DNA of 64,000 bases from Bradyrhizobium sp. WSM3983 (GTDB lineage Bacteria > Pseudomonadota > Alphaproteobacteria > Rhizobiales > Xanthobacteraceae): the NCBI RefSeq assembly GCF_000473045.1, contig NZ_AXAY01000004.1:310001-374000 (forward strand), given 5' to 3'. The notes under the pieces are model-generated. The model saw nothing but the letters and a program-made list of their open reading frames with translations. It ran no database searches and was not told the origin of the DNA. The translations under genes were made by a program, and so were the position numbers. The stretch's first letter is position 1; the number at the start of each line of letters is the position of its first letter. This document shows positions 24,325-31,937 of the stretch, in pieces.

Positions 24325-25436
24325 TCCGCGGCCTCCTTCATGGCATCAGGCGCATTGGCCTCGGCAGAGGCTTCGGCAAATTGCTTGCGCAGCTTGCGCA
24401 GCAGGCCGAGCTCGGACTGGAAGTCGACATAATGCGGCAGCTTCAGATGCTCGACGAAGCCGGTCGCCTGGACGTTGTCCGAATGCGACAACACGAATTC
24501 TTCATCTTGCGCCGGGGCTCCCACCTCTTCACCGAGCTCGCGGGCGCGCAGCGCACGGTCGACCAGTGCCATCGACATGGTCTTGCGCTCGCTCTGGCCG
24601 AAGGCAAGGCCATAACCGCGGGTGAAGCACGGCGCTTCCGTTGCCGAGCCCTTGAATTGGTTGACCATCTGGCACTCCGTGAGCTCGATCGAACCGAGCG
24701 GCACGACGAAGCCGACGTCTTCCGCTGCGAATTCGACCTCGACCTCGCCGAAGCGGATTTCGCCGGCGAAGGGATGGTTGCGGCCGTAGCCACGTTGGGT
24801 AGAGTAGCCCATCGCCAGCAGAAAACCTTCGTCTCCGCGTGCGAGATTTTGCAGGCGCAAATCGCGGTCCGCAGGAAAGTTCAGCGGCTCGCGGGTGAGA
24901 TCGCCGACGCTGGCGCCGTCTTCGGCCTGCGGCGAAGCCTCGATCAGCCCGTCGCGGCCCAAAATGTCGGTCACGCGCGGCGTCGGCGCCGTCGACGCTT
25001 CGGCCATAGAAGGCGCTTCCGGCACAAAACCTTCGGCCAGCGAGGGATCGAGCAGGCGATGGGTGTAGTCGAAGGTCGGCCCAAGGATCTGGCCGCCGGG
25101 AATGTCCTTGAAGGTCGAGGACACCCGCCGCCGCACCCGCATGGCGCCGGTGTCGACCGGCTCGCTGGCGCCGAAGCGCGGCAGGGTGGCGCGGAAGGCG
25201 CGAACGAGGAAGATCGCCTCGATCAAATCGCCGCGCGCCTGCTTGATCGCAAGCGCCGCGAGCTCGCGGTCATAGAGCGAACCTTCGCTCATGACGCGAT
25301 CGACGGCGAGCCCAAGCTGTTCCGAGATCTGGTCGAGGGAGACTTCCGCAACGCTCTGGTCGCCGCGCCGCGCATTGGCGAGCAGGCGATGGGCGTTCTC
25401 GATGGCGCGTTCGCCACCTTTGACTGCGACATACAT
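24321..25436 (-). CDS. phnI: C-P lyase core protein PhnI
   Basis: 371 residues from MYVAVKGGERAIENAHRLLANARRGD, the characteristic PhnI opening. GYSTQRGYGRNHPFAGEIR and KFNxGR-like FGEVEVEFAAEDVGFVVPLGSIELTECQMV are conserved blocks. PhnI is the nucleosidase-like catalytic subunit that, with G, H and L, swaps adenine of ATP for the phosphonate. It is followed by phnJ with an ATGA overlap and preceded by phnH with a 4-bp gap. Confidence 0.95.
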   Translation of the reverse strand: MYVAVKGGERAIENAHRLLANARRGDQSVAEVSLDQISEQLGLAVDRVMSEGSLYDRELAALAIKQARGDLIEAIFLVRAFRATLPRFGASEPVDTGAMRVRRRVSSTFKDIPGGQILGPTFDYTHRLLDPSLAEGFVPEAPSMAEASTAPTPRVTDILGRDGLIEASPQAEDGASVGDLTREPLNFPADRDLRLQNLARGDEGFLLAMGYSTQRGYGRNHPFAGEIRFGEVEVEFAAEDVGFVVPLGSIELTECQMVNQFKGSATEAPCFTRGYGLAFGQSERKTMSMALVDRALRARELGEEVGAPAQDEEFVLSHSDNVQATGFVEHLKLPHYVDFQSELGLLRKLRKQFAEASAEANAPDAMKEAAE

Positions 25437-25440
25437 GCCT

Positions 25441-26049
25441 CTAGCCTCCCTTGCTCACGACGCGCGTGGTGCGCGGGATCGCAACCACGGCGTCATCGGC
25501 GACCAGAACCACGTCGATGCCGCGCGGAAACAGCGTCTCGTTGAACCGCAGCCGCTCGAACAGATCGAACGGCCTGATCGATGCCTGCAGCGTCGCAACA
25601 CCATCGATGCCGGGGCCGCGCAGCTCGAAGCTGCGGCCGGCGTCGAGGCCGTCGACCTGGATGATCACCGTGGTCGAACGATCAGGATATTCGTTGGTGC
25701 CCAGAGCGAATCGCTCGAGCGCCGGGAGCAACGAGCCATCGCTGATCAGCGCGAAGGCCGCGATCGAGGAATCCTGGATCACCGGCGCGCCGGTGTGGAA
25801 CTTCAACCATTTCAGGACGTCGGAACTCTCCGACATCCGGGCATCGAGCCAGAGCGGCGTGTCGTGGTCGAACAGCGTCAGCGCGATCGCGGCGGTGCCG
25901 CGCATCATCGCATCAGGCGTTCCCGCCATCGGCACGATGCGCTGGACCGCGCCCGGCCGGGCCATCGCATCCATGACCGAGCGAAAAGTCGATTGCGCCG
26001 ACAACACCTTGTCGACGAAACCCGGCGGCAGTTCCGCAATCGTGGTCAT
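25441..26049 (-). CDS. phnH: C-P lyase subunit PhnH
   Basis: 202 residues from MTTIAELPPGF; five extra codons to 26064 are open but overlap phnG. Blocks recognised: TFRSVMDAMARPGAVQRI near the N-terminus, TLFDHDTPLWLDARMS and GTNEYPDRSTTVIIQVDGL, with RGPGIDG. PhnH has a PLP-transferase-like fold without PLP and is a structural subunit of the PhnGHIJ core. The gap to phnG is 4 bp. Confidence 0.93.
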   Translation of the reverse strand: MTTIAELPPGFVDKVLSAQSTFRSVMDAMARPGAVQRIVPMAGTPDAMMRGTAAIALTLFDHDTPLWLDARMSESSDVLKWLKFHTGAPVIQDSSIAAFALISDGSLLPALERFALGTNEYPDRSTTVIIQVDGLDAGRSFELRGPGIDGVATLQASIRPFDLFERLRFNETLFPRGIDVVLVADDAVVAIPRTTRVVSKGG

Positions 26050-26053
26050 CGCC

Positions 26054-26509
26054 TCACCCCTCACCGCGCACCATGGTGTAGAAATCTACCTTCGTCGCCG
26101 CGGTCTCTTCCGCCGCCTGCTTGCGCCGAATCATAAGCTGCTCACGCAACGGCGCGATAACGTCGCGCTCGACGGCAGCGCCGAAATCACGCGACTGCAC
26201 CAGCGCATCGCACAGAGCGATCAGCCGCGCCTTCTCGCCGTCGCGCCCGAGCGTGTAGCCGAAGCCGACCTCGCCACTCGCAAGCCGCACGGCCGCGCGC
26301 GACACCGTCGCCTCCCCGAGATTGAACGGCGCACCGTCGCCGCCGACCCGGGCGCGCAGCATCACCAGGCCGCTCTCCGGCGCGCGCAAATCCTGATGGC
26401 CGGGCGAGGGAATCGTGCGGAGGCGGGCGGCGATCTCGCCCGCCTCCGCGTGCGCCAGCACGGCCATGGCGGCCTGGCGCTGGGCTTGCTGGGTGTTGTG
26501 CTGGGTCAC
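26054..26509 (-). CDS. phnG: C-P lyase subunit PhnG (GTG start)
   Basis: 151 residues from a GTG reading VTQHNTQQAQRQAAMAVLAHAE, a typical PhnG opening, with GGTGGA 7 nt upstream. An ATG at 26557 is in frame, but its first codons lie inside the 30-bp regulatory palindrome, so they are probably not translated. Later blocks: RTIPSPGHQDLRAPESGLVMLRARVGG, FNLGEATVSRAAVRL and GFGYTLGRDGEKARL. PhnG is the small core subunit of C-P lyase and the first gene of the operon. Confidence 0.9.
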   Translation of the reverse strand: MTQHNTQQAQRQAAMAVLAHAEAGEIAARLRTIPSPGHQDLRAPESGLVMLRARVGGDGAPFNLGEATVSRAAVRLASGEVGFGYTLGRDGEKARLIALCDALVQSRDFGAAVERDVIAPLREQLMIRRKQAAEETAATKVDFYTMVRGEG

Positions 26510-26532
26510 CGAATCCACCGACCTTGCCGAAT

Positions 26533-26562
26533 TCAAGTTGTCTATGATAATAGACAACTTGA
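26533..26562. promoter_or_regulatory. PhnF-type operator, 13-nt perfect arms
   Basis: TCAAGTTGTCTAT, spacer GATA, then the exact reverse complement ATAGACAACTTGA. It lies between phnG and divergent phnF and overlaps the predicted phnG -10 (TATCAA on the minus strand, 26564-26559). A HutC-type GntR dimer is the natural reader, so PhnF repression of phnG and perhaps of itself is likely. Confidence 0.8.
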
Positions 26563-26574
26563 TACGGAAACGCC

Positions 26575-26592
26575 ATGACTGTTTCGTGACAA
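26575..26592 (-). promoter_or_regulatory. Pho box upstream of phnG
   Basis: Read on the minus strand: TTGTCAC, 4-nt spacer GAAA, CAGTCAT, against the PhoB consensus of two CTGTCAT repeats 4 nt apart (5 and 6 matches of 7). A -10-like TATCAA follows 10 nt downstream, the spacing of class II PhoB promoters. The PhnF palindrome overlaps that -10. Confidence 0.7.
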
Positions 26593-26625
26593 AGCTATGA
26601 TTTCTGGGCTAGGCTGGCCGCCGAC

Positions 26626-27354
26626 ATGAGCATGCAGGACACCGCCTCTTCAGGCGTCGCGTTGTGGCGCCTCGTTGCTGATGGCATCGAGCGCGGCATC
26701 GCCGACGGCCGTTTTGCCGCAGGCGACAAGCTGCCGGGCGAGATGGAGATCGCCGAGACCTATCGCGTCAATCGCCACACCGTGCGGCGCGCGATCGCGG
26801 CACTCGCCGAGCGCGGCATCGTCCGCGCCGAGCGCGGCAGCGGAACCTATGTCGAGGCGCAGAAGCTCGCTTATCCGTTGCGCTCGCGCACGCGCTTCTC
26901 CGAGATCGTCGGCGCCGACGGCCGCGAGCCGCATGGCCGGATGATCGAGGCGTCAGAAGATGTCGCGACCCGCGAGCTCGCGCGGGAGCTGGGATTGAAG
27001 ACCGGCGCGCCGCTGGTGCGGATCGAGGCCATCCGCCTCGCCGACCGCACACCGATCTGCGTCTCCACCACCTGGCTGTCGGCAGAGCGGTTCTCGGGCG
27101 CGGGCACGGTGTTTGCTGCCACGCGCTCGATGACGAAAATGCTCGAGCATTACGGGATCCGCGATTACCGCCGCGGCGCCACCCGCATCACCGCCGGCAT
27201 CGTCGACGCCACCGACGCCGCGCGGCTCGATCTGCCGCTGGGGCGGCCGATCCTGGTGGTCGACGCGACGGATCTCGATCTCGACGGCAAGCCGCTGGTG
27301 ACCAAGCACTCGCGCTTCGCGGCGGAGCGGGTGGAGTTTCTGGTGGAGTCGTAG
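26626..27354 (+). CDS. phnF: PhnF, GntR/HutC-family phosphonate repressor
   Basis: 242 residues. Winged helix with PGEMEIAETYRVNRHTVRRAIAALAERGIVRAERGSGTYVE (residues ~30-70), then a UbiC transcription-regulator-associated (UTRA) effector domain: RTRFSEIVGADGREPHGRMIEA, later DLPLGRPILVVDATDLDLDGKPL and HSRFAAERVEF. The HutC subgroup senses small anionic ligands, here probably a phosphonate or pathway intermediate. It is divergent from phnG across the Pho box and palindrome. The ATG at 26626 and an inner ATG at 26632 are both possible. Confidence 0.9.
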   Translation: MSMQDTASSGVALWRLVADGIERGIADGRFAAGDKLPGEMEIAETYRVNRHTVRRAIAALAERGIVRAERGSGTYVEAQKLAYPLRSRTRFSEIVGADGREPHGRMIEASEDVATRELARELGLKTGAPLVRIEAIRLADRTPICVSTTWLSAERFSGAGTVFAATRSMTKMLEHYGIRDYRRGATRITAGIVDATDAARLDLPLGRPILVVDATDLDLDGKPLVTKHSRFAAERVEFLVES

Positions 27355-27384
27355 GGGCTCACCTCTCTCCGCGAAACCGGAGCC

Positions 27385-27477
27385 GTAGGGTGGGCAAAGG
27401 CGCCCTCGCGCCGTGCCCACCATCTTTCAAGGCTCTCGATAGAAATGGTGGGCACGCTTACGCTTTGCCCACCCTAC
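27385..27477. repeat. hairpin repeat, GTAGGGTGGGCAAAG family (copy 2)
   Basis: Arms GTAGGGTGGGCAAAG and CTTTGCCCACCCTAC with inner arms CGTGCCCACCAT/ATGGTGGGCACG. It fills the 134-bp gap between the convergent ends of phnF and phnE, so it may end transcripts from both sides. Copy 1 is at 19354-19445. Confidence 0.92.
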
Positions 27478-27488
27478 GGCACCTTTGA

Positions 27489-28334
27489 TCAGGCCACAGC
27501 CCGCCTGCCAATAATCGCAAACCGCAGCTTGCCCGAGATGAAATCGATCGCGGCGACCGCGACCAGGATCATCAGGATCAGGAACGACACCTTCTGCCAT
27601 TCCAGTACGCGGATCTGCTCGGCGAGCTGGAGGCCGATGCCGCCGGCGCCGACGATGCCGATGATGGTGGCCGAGCGCGTGTTGGATTCGATGAAGTAGA
27701 GCACCTGGCCGGCGATCACGGGCAGCACCTGCGGCATCAGGCCGAAACGGATCTCGTGCAGCGCGCTGCCGCCGGAGGCACGGATGCCCTCGACCTGCTT
27801 CTGATCAGCCCCTTCGATCGCCTCAGAGAACAGCTTTCCGAACGCGCCGAAATCCGACACCGCGATCGCAAGCACGCCGGCGAACGGGCCGAGCCCGACG
27901 ACATTGATCCACACCAGCGCCCAGATCAGCGTATCGACGCCGCGAATCGAATCGAGGAAGCGGCGCACGGGAAAGCGGAGAATGTTCGGCACGATATTGC
28001 GCGCGGCGAGCAAGCTGACCGGCAGCGCGAACACCGCGGCCAATGTCGTGCCCAGCAGTGCGATCGACAGCGTTTCGCCCAGCGCCTTCAGATAGACCGG
28101 CAGCGAGGAGCCGGGATCCGGCGGGATCATCATCACGCTGATCCAGCCGAGCTGGCTGAGACCCGCGAAGAAGCGCGACGGCGAGAAGTCGAGATCGACG
28201 AGGCCGTAGACCAGGATCGCAAGCGCCGCGACGATCATCGCCGGCATGGCGAGCCGCGCCGAGGCGGGCCGGTCGAACACGTCGGGATAGCGCGCGCGAA
28301 TCTGCGCGGTATCGACCTCCTGCGGCCTCGTCAC
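27489..28334 (-). CDS. phnE: phosphonate ABC transporter permease PhnE (second subunit)
   Basis: 281 residues with about six membrane helices and the permease EAA-type loop that contacts the ATPase (SEAIEGADQKQVEGIRASGGSALHEIRFGLMPQVLP). It pairs with the upstream PhnE, whose stop overlaps its start by 4 bp, forming a heteromeric channel for phosphonates in the inner membrane. FAGVLAIAVSDFGAFGKLFSE is a block shared with the sister subunit. Rhizobial phn loci commonly have two PhnE proteins, sometimes called PhnE1/PhnE2 or PhnT. Confidence 0.92.
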   Translation of the reverse strand: MTRPQEVDTAQIRARYPDVFDRPASARLAMPAMIVAALAILVYGLVDLDFSPSRFFAGLSQLGWISVMMIPPDPGSSLPVYLKALGETLSIALLGTTLAAVFALPVSLLAARNIVPNILRFPVRRFLDSIRGVDTLIWALVWINVVGLGPFAGVLAIAVSDFGAFGKLFSEAIEGADQKQVEGIRASGGSALHEIRFGLMPQVLPVIAGQVLYFIESNTRSATIIGIVGAGGIGLQLAEQIRVLEWQKVSFLILMILVAVAAIDFISGKLRFAIIGRRAVA

Positions 28335-29215
28335 GTCCGCGCCTCCTTGCCGAACAGGCGGCCGCGCAGCCAGCCAGTACCGATGTCGATAATGAAGACC
28401 GTGACGATGATGGCGAGCAGGATGGCGCTGACGTCCGAATAGTAGAATTTGCGGATCGCGACGACAAGCTCCTGCCCGATGCCGCCGGCACCCACGAAGC
28501 CCATGACAGAAGCCTCGCGGACATTGATCTCGAAGCGCAGCAGTGCGTAGCTGGCATAGCCCGCGGTCACTTGCGGCACGATGGCAAAGCGCATGCAGGA
28601 CAGCCAGCTCGCGCCGGTCGAGCGGATGCCTTCGACCGGCTTCATGTCGGCGTTCTCGACGATCTCCGAGAACAGCTTTCCGAGCGCGCCGGTGGAGTGG
28701 ATTGCAATCGCCAGCACGCCGGCCATTGGGCCGAGACCGAAGGCGATGACGAAGATCAGCGCGAAGACGATGCCTGGGACGGTACGCGCGAATTCAAGCA
28801 GGCGGCGCACCACGAAGCGCAGCCATGGCGACGGCGACGTATTCTCGGCGGCAAAGAAATTCAGGCCAAAAGCAAAGACGGCGCCAGTCAGCGTCCCCAC
28901 ATAGCTGATCAGCAGGGTCTCACCCAGCATCTTCAGCCATTTGCGCCAGCCCCAGAGCCACTCGCCAACATCGGTCCAGACGCGCTGGCCGCTGTCGAGC
29001 GTGAGGATGCGGTCGAAATAGCTGACGAAGTTGCCGAAATGGGTGAATAGCGTGCGCAAATTCACTTCCGCGCCGACCGCGGCGAGAAGCAGCGCGGCGG
29101 CGAACACCACGGCTCCGAACAGCAGACGCCATCGCCTGCGCGCAACCGCCTGGCTGTAAGCGGCATTGAGCGTCGCCAGTTGCTGCTCGGGAAGGATCGA
29201 AACCGCGATGGTCAT
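28331..29215 (-). CDS. phnE: phosphonate ABC transporter permease PhnE (first subunit)
   Basis: 294 residues. A long cytoplasmic N-terminus is followed by a helix (LLFGAVVFAAALLLAAVGAE), a periplasmic loop, and the permease core with loop SEIVENADMKPVEGIRSTGASWLSCMRFAIVPQV. The block FALNFFAAENTSP-like FGLNFFAAENTSP is typical of the larger PhnE. It is separated from phnD by 73 bp containing a strong hairpin, and overlaps the second phnE. Confidence 0.92.
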   Translation of the reverse strand: MTIAVSILPEQQLATLNAAYSQAVARRRWRLLFGAVVFAAALLLAAVGAEVNLRTLFTHFGNFVSYFDRILTLDSGQRVWTDVGEWLWGWRKWLKMLGETLLISYVGTLTGAVFAFGLNFFAAENTSPSPWLRFVVRRLLEFARTVPGIVFALIFVIAFGLGPMAGVLAIAIHSTGALGKLFSEIVENADMKPVEGIRSTGASWLSCMRFAIVPQVTAGYASYALLRFEINVREASVMGFVGAGGIGQELVVAIRKFYYSDVSAILLAIIVTVFIIDIGTGWLRGRLFGKEART

Positions 29216-29244
29216 TGGTCAAAGAGGACCCGTCAAAAGAGAAA

Positions 29245-29268
29245 GAGCCGGGTCCATCGACCCGGCTC
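29245..29268 (-). terminator. attenuating hairpin between phnD and phnE
   Basis: GAGCCGGGTC, loop of 4, GACCCGGCTC: a perfect 10-bp stem starting 20 nt after the phnD stop. On the minus strand it is followed by TTTCTCTTTT. The run is interrupted, so partial termination or 3'-end protection of the phnCD message is more likely than full termination. That would give more binding protein than permease. Confidence 0.65.
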
Positions 29269-29288
29269 CAGTGCGTCGTCCCAAAAAC

Positions 29289-30224
29289 TCAGGACGCCTT
29301 CTTCTTACGCAGTGCATCGACGAACTTGATCAGCTCGATCGTGCCATCCCAGTCCTTGGTGGTGGCGGGATGAAAACCCTTCTTCTGGCCGTCGGAGAGA
29401 CGGTCGAATGCCGCCTTGTCCTTGGTCGGCGCATCGAAGAACGCCTTCGCGATCGCCGCCTTGGCGTCTTCCGGCAGGTCCGAATTGTAGGCATAGGGGC
29501 CGTTGATGATCGGCGCCGACTTGTGGATGATGCGGAAATCGTCCTTTTTCATCGCCGAGCCGTCGGCATTCTTCAACATGCCCTTGGTCAGCATCTGCGC
29601 CAGCGTGGAATCGTCGTCGCTGGTCCACTGGTTGGCGGCGACATCGACCGTGCCCTGCGACAACGCCAGCAATGCGTTCTCGTGGCTGCCGGTGAAGACA
29701 ACCTTGCCGAAATAGCTTTCGGCGTCCGTGATGCCCATCTTGTTGAGCTCGAACCGCGGCACATTGTTGCCGGAGGTCGAGTTCGGATCGACCAGACCAA
29801 GGTTCTTGCCCTTGAGCTCTTCCACGGTCTTGTAGGGGCTGCTCGCCTTGACGAAGAACATCGAGTAGTAACCGGTCGAGCCGTCGGAGTTGATGTCGTT
29901 GGCGAAGGCGTCGGTCTTGACGCCGGTCAGGCGGGCACGGGCGAACGAGGCCGAGCCATAGCTGGCGATATGGATGTTGCCCGCGCGCTGGCCTTCGATC
30001 ACGGCGGCATAGTCGTTGGCGATGCGCAACGTGACCTTCACGCCGAGCTGTTTCGACAGATATTCCACGAACGGGGTCCAGCGCTCGGTCACGCCGGAGG
30101 CGTTCTCGGCCGGAACGACCGCGAAGGTCAGCTCGGGATATTTGGCTTTCCAGTCGTCCGCCGAGGCGGAGGTCGTGAAGGCGAGCGCGGCGGTGCCGGC
30201 AAGGATTAGTCTGCGAGTGATCAT
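29289..30224 (-). CDS. phnD: phosphonate ABC transporter substrate-binding protein PhnD
   Basis: 311 residues with signal peptide MITRRLILAGTAALAFTTSASA. The mature protein has LTFAVVPAENASGVTERWTPFVEYLSKQLGVKV, the standard PhnD opening, and LVDPNSTSGNNVPRFEL, TGSHENALLALSQGTVDVAANQW and SAPIINGPYAY, which line the phosphonate pocket. It is the periplasmic receptor of the importer. RBS AGAGGG precedes the ATG. The 70-bp gap to phnC shows no strong hairpin. Confidence 0.94.
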   Translation of the reverse strand: MITRRLILAGTAALAFTTSASADDWKAKYPELTFAVVPAENASGVTERWTPFVEYLSKQLGVKVTLRIANDYAAVIEGQRAGNIHIASYGSASFARARLTGVKTDAFANDINSDGSTGYYSMFFVKASSPYKTVEELKGKNLGLVDPNSTSGNNVPRFELNKMGITDAESYFGKVVFTGSHENALLALSQGTVDVAANQWTSDDDSTLAQMLTKGMLKNADGSAMKKDDFRIIHKSAPIINGPYAYNSDLPEDAKAAIAKAFFDAPTKDKAAFDRLSDGQKKGFHPATTKDWDGTIELIKFVDALRKKKAS

Positions 30225-30294
30225 GATACCCTCTTCATCGGTTGGGGTCGGTTGACGCGAAACTTATCAGCAGGACGTGACGGCGTTATGCCGA

Positions 30295-31104
30295 TCAAGC
30301 CGCCGCGGCCGTTCCGAGTGCCGGAACGCCCTCCGGCGCCGGCGCAGCCGCGCCGCCCATGACGTCGGCGGCTTCGAGATCGTAGAGCTCACGCGCGACG
30401 AGATCGGTCAGCGCGGATGGCACGCCGTCGAACACCACGCGGCCCTGCGCCATGCCGACCAAGCGGTCGCAATAGTTGCGCGCGAGATCGAGCGAATGCA
30501 GATTGCAGATCACGGTGATACCGAAGTGCTTGTTGATGCGCAGAAGCGCATCCATGACGATCTTGGTGTTGCGCGGGTCGAGCGAGGCGATGGGCTCGTC
30601 GGCGAGGATGATGTCGGGCTGCTGCACCAGCGCCCGGGCGATCGCGACACGCTGCTGCTGGCCGCCGGAGAGCTGATCGGCACGCTGGGCGGCGAGCGAG
30701 GCGATGTCGAACTGCTCGAGCGCCGACATGGCCAATGCCTTGTCCTGCTCGGGCCAGATCTGCGACAACGAGCGCCAGGCCGGCATCGTGGCAAGGCGTC
30801 CCATCAGGACATTGGTCAGCACGTCGAGCCGGCCGACCAGGTTGAACTGCTGAAAGATCATCGCGGACCGCGCCCGCCACTGCCGCAGCTCCTTGCCGCG
30901 CAGTGAGGTGACGTCGAGGCCGTCGAACAGGATACGGCCCTGGGTCGGCGTCACCAGACGGTTGATGGTCCGCAACAGCGTCGACTTGCCGGCGCCGGAG
31001 CGCCCGATCACACCGACGAAGCCGCCGGGGGAGATTTGAAACGAAGCGTCGTCCACCGCGGCTTTTGCGCCGAAGCGGCACGTCAGACCTTCCACCACCA
31101 GCAT
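30295..31104 (-). CDS. phnC: phosphonate ABC transporter ATP-binding protein PhnC
   Basis: 269 residues. Walker [16 protein letters not shown] (about 36), signature [15 protein letters not shown], Walker [13 protein letters not shown], switch His in [16 protein letters not shown]. The insert [29 protein letters not shown] is specific to PhnC-type ATPases. First gene of phnCDEE. Its Shine-Dalgarno GGAG lies in the arm of a perfect hairpin just upstream, and a Pho box lies 44-61 bp from the start. The Ala/Pro-rich tail is not conserved in the family. Confidence 0.94.
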   Translation of the reverse strand: MLVVEGLTCRFGAKAAVDDASFQISPGGFVGVIGRSGAGKSTLLRTINRLVTPTQGRILFDGLDVTSLRGKELRQWRARSAMIFQQFNLVGRLDVLTNVLMGRLATMPAWRSLSQIWPEQDKALAMSALEQFDIASLAAQRADQLSGGQQQRVAIARALVQQPDIILADEPIASLDPRNTKIVMDALLRINKHFGITVICNLHSLDLARNYCDRLVGMAQGRVVFDGVPSALTDLVARELYDLEAADVMGGAAAPAPEGVPALGTAAAA

Positions 31105-31107
31105 GCA

Positions 31108-31130
31108 GGGCTCCAGAGTAGCTGGAGCCC
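31108..31130 (-). promoter_or_regulatory. hairpin covering the phnC ribosome-binding site
   Basis: Perfect 9-bp stem GGGCTCCAG/CTGGAGCCC with a 5-nt loop. On the phnC message the 3' arm contains GGAG, 6 nt before the ATG, so the fold would mask the ribosome-binding site. Whether it matters in the cell is not known; no ligand-binding core is visible. Confidence 0.55.
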
Positions 31131-31147
31131 ACCGCTATCCCTGCCGC

Positions 31148-31165
31148 TTGACACTTGTGTGACAT
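31148..31165 (-). promoter_or_regulatory. Pho box upstream of phnC
   Basis: Minus strand: ATGTCAC, spacer ACAA, GTGTCAA; each half matches the CTGTCAT PhoB repeat at 5 of 7 positions with the canonical 4-nt spacing. A weak -10-like GATAGC follows at 31139-31134. Places phnCDEE under phosphate control. Confidence 0.6.
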
Positions 31166-31202
31166 GCGCGATGCAGTGCGGCGATCCAACACATCTCATC
31201 CC

Positions 31203-31231
31203 CTGTCATTGTATCGTCATGACACTGTCAT
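31203..31231 (+). promoter_or_regulatory. tandem Pho box, three repeats at 11-bp period
   Basis: CTGTCAT-TGTA-TCGTCAT-GACA-CTGTCAT: the outer repeats match the PhoB consensus perfectly, the middle one at 5 of 7. Three units with 4-nt spacers would seat overlapping PhoB dimers on one face of the helix. It points to the transferase-phnM-DUF1045 unit starting at 31281. Confidence 0.82.
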
Positions 31232-31280
31232 CGAGCCGCTCGAAGACGAGCGCCCCCGCCTTCCAACTATCGGACGCAAC

Positions 31281-31937
31281 ATGGCCAAGGTGCTTTCGGT
31301 CCAACCGACGATCGATCCTTCGGCGAAGCTGCATGAGACCCGGCTCGGCGCCTATACCGAGGTCGGCGCCCGCACCATCCTGCATGAAGTGGCGATGGGT
31401 GATTACTCCTACGTCGTCAACGACGCGCAGATCACCTACACCACCATCGGAAGGTTCTGCTCGATCGCGGCGATGACGCGGATCAATCCCGGCAATCATC
31501 CGATGCATCGCGCCACGCAGGCACACTTCACCTACCGCTCCAGCGCCTACTTTCCGGGCGAGAGCGACGACACCGATTTCTTCGACTGGCGGCGCCAGCA
31601 TCACGTCCATATCGGCCATGACGTCTGGATCGGCCACGGCGCGATCGTGCTGCCGGGCCGCAACATCGGCACCGGTGCGGTGATCGCAGCGGGCGCCATC
31701 GTCACCAAGGACGTGCCGGCCTATACCATCGTCGCCGGCAATCCGGCGCGCATCGTGCGGCGCCGGTTCTCGGAAGAGGTTGCCGGACGGCTTGCCAAGC
31801 TGGCATGGTGGGACTGGGATCACGATAAATTGCGTGAAGCGCTGCCCGATTTCCGCAAGCTCTCGATTGAAGATTTCCTGACGGCATACGAAGCAGGGGC
31901 AAGCTCCTCTTCCAGCAAACGAAGCGCGGTCGCGTGA
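31281..31937 (+). CDS. hexapeptide-repeat acyltransferase-like protein of phosphonate loci (TIGR03308-like)
   Basis: 218 residues from [24 protein letters not shown] left-handed beta helix of hexapeptide repeats ([30 protein letters not shown] and [36 protein letters not shown]) ends in [14 protein letters not shown], the standard acetyltransferase cap. Such proteins recur in phn clusters and may acetylate aminoalkylphosphonates, but no reaction is proven for this one. A 126-bp longer frame start is not supported and would overlap the Pho repeats. Its stop overlaps the next start (GTGA). Confidence 0.83.
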   Translation: MAKVLSVQPTIDPSAKLHETRLGAYTEVGARTILHEVAMGDYSYVVNDAQITYTTIGRFCSIAAMTRINPGNHPMHRATQAHFTYRSSAYFPGESDDTDFFDWRRQHHVHIGHDVWIGHGAIVLPGRNIGTGAVIAAGAIVTKDVPAYTIVAGNPARIVRRRFSEEVAGRLAKLAWWDWDHDKLREALPDFRKLSIEDFLTAYEAGASSSSSKRSAVA

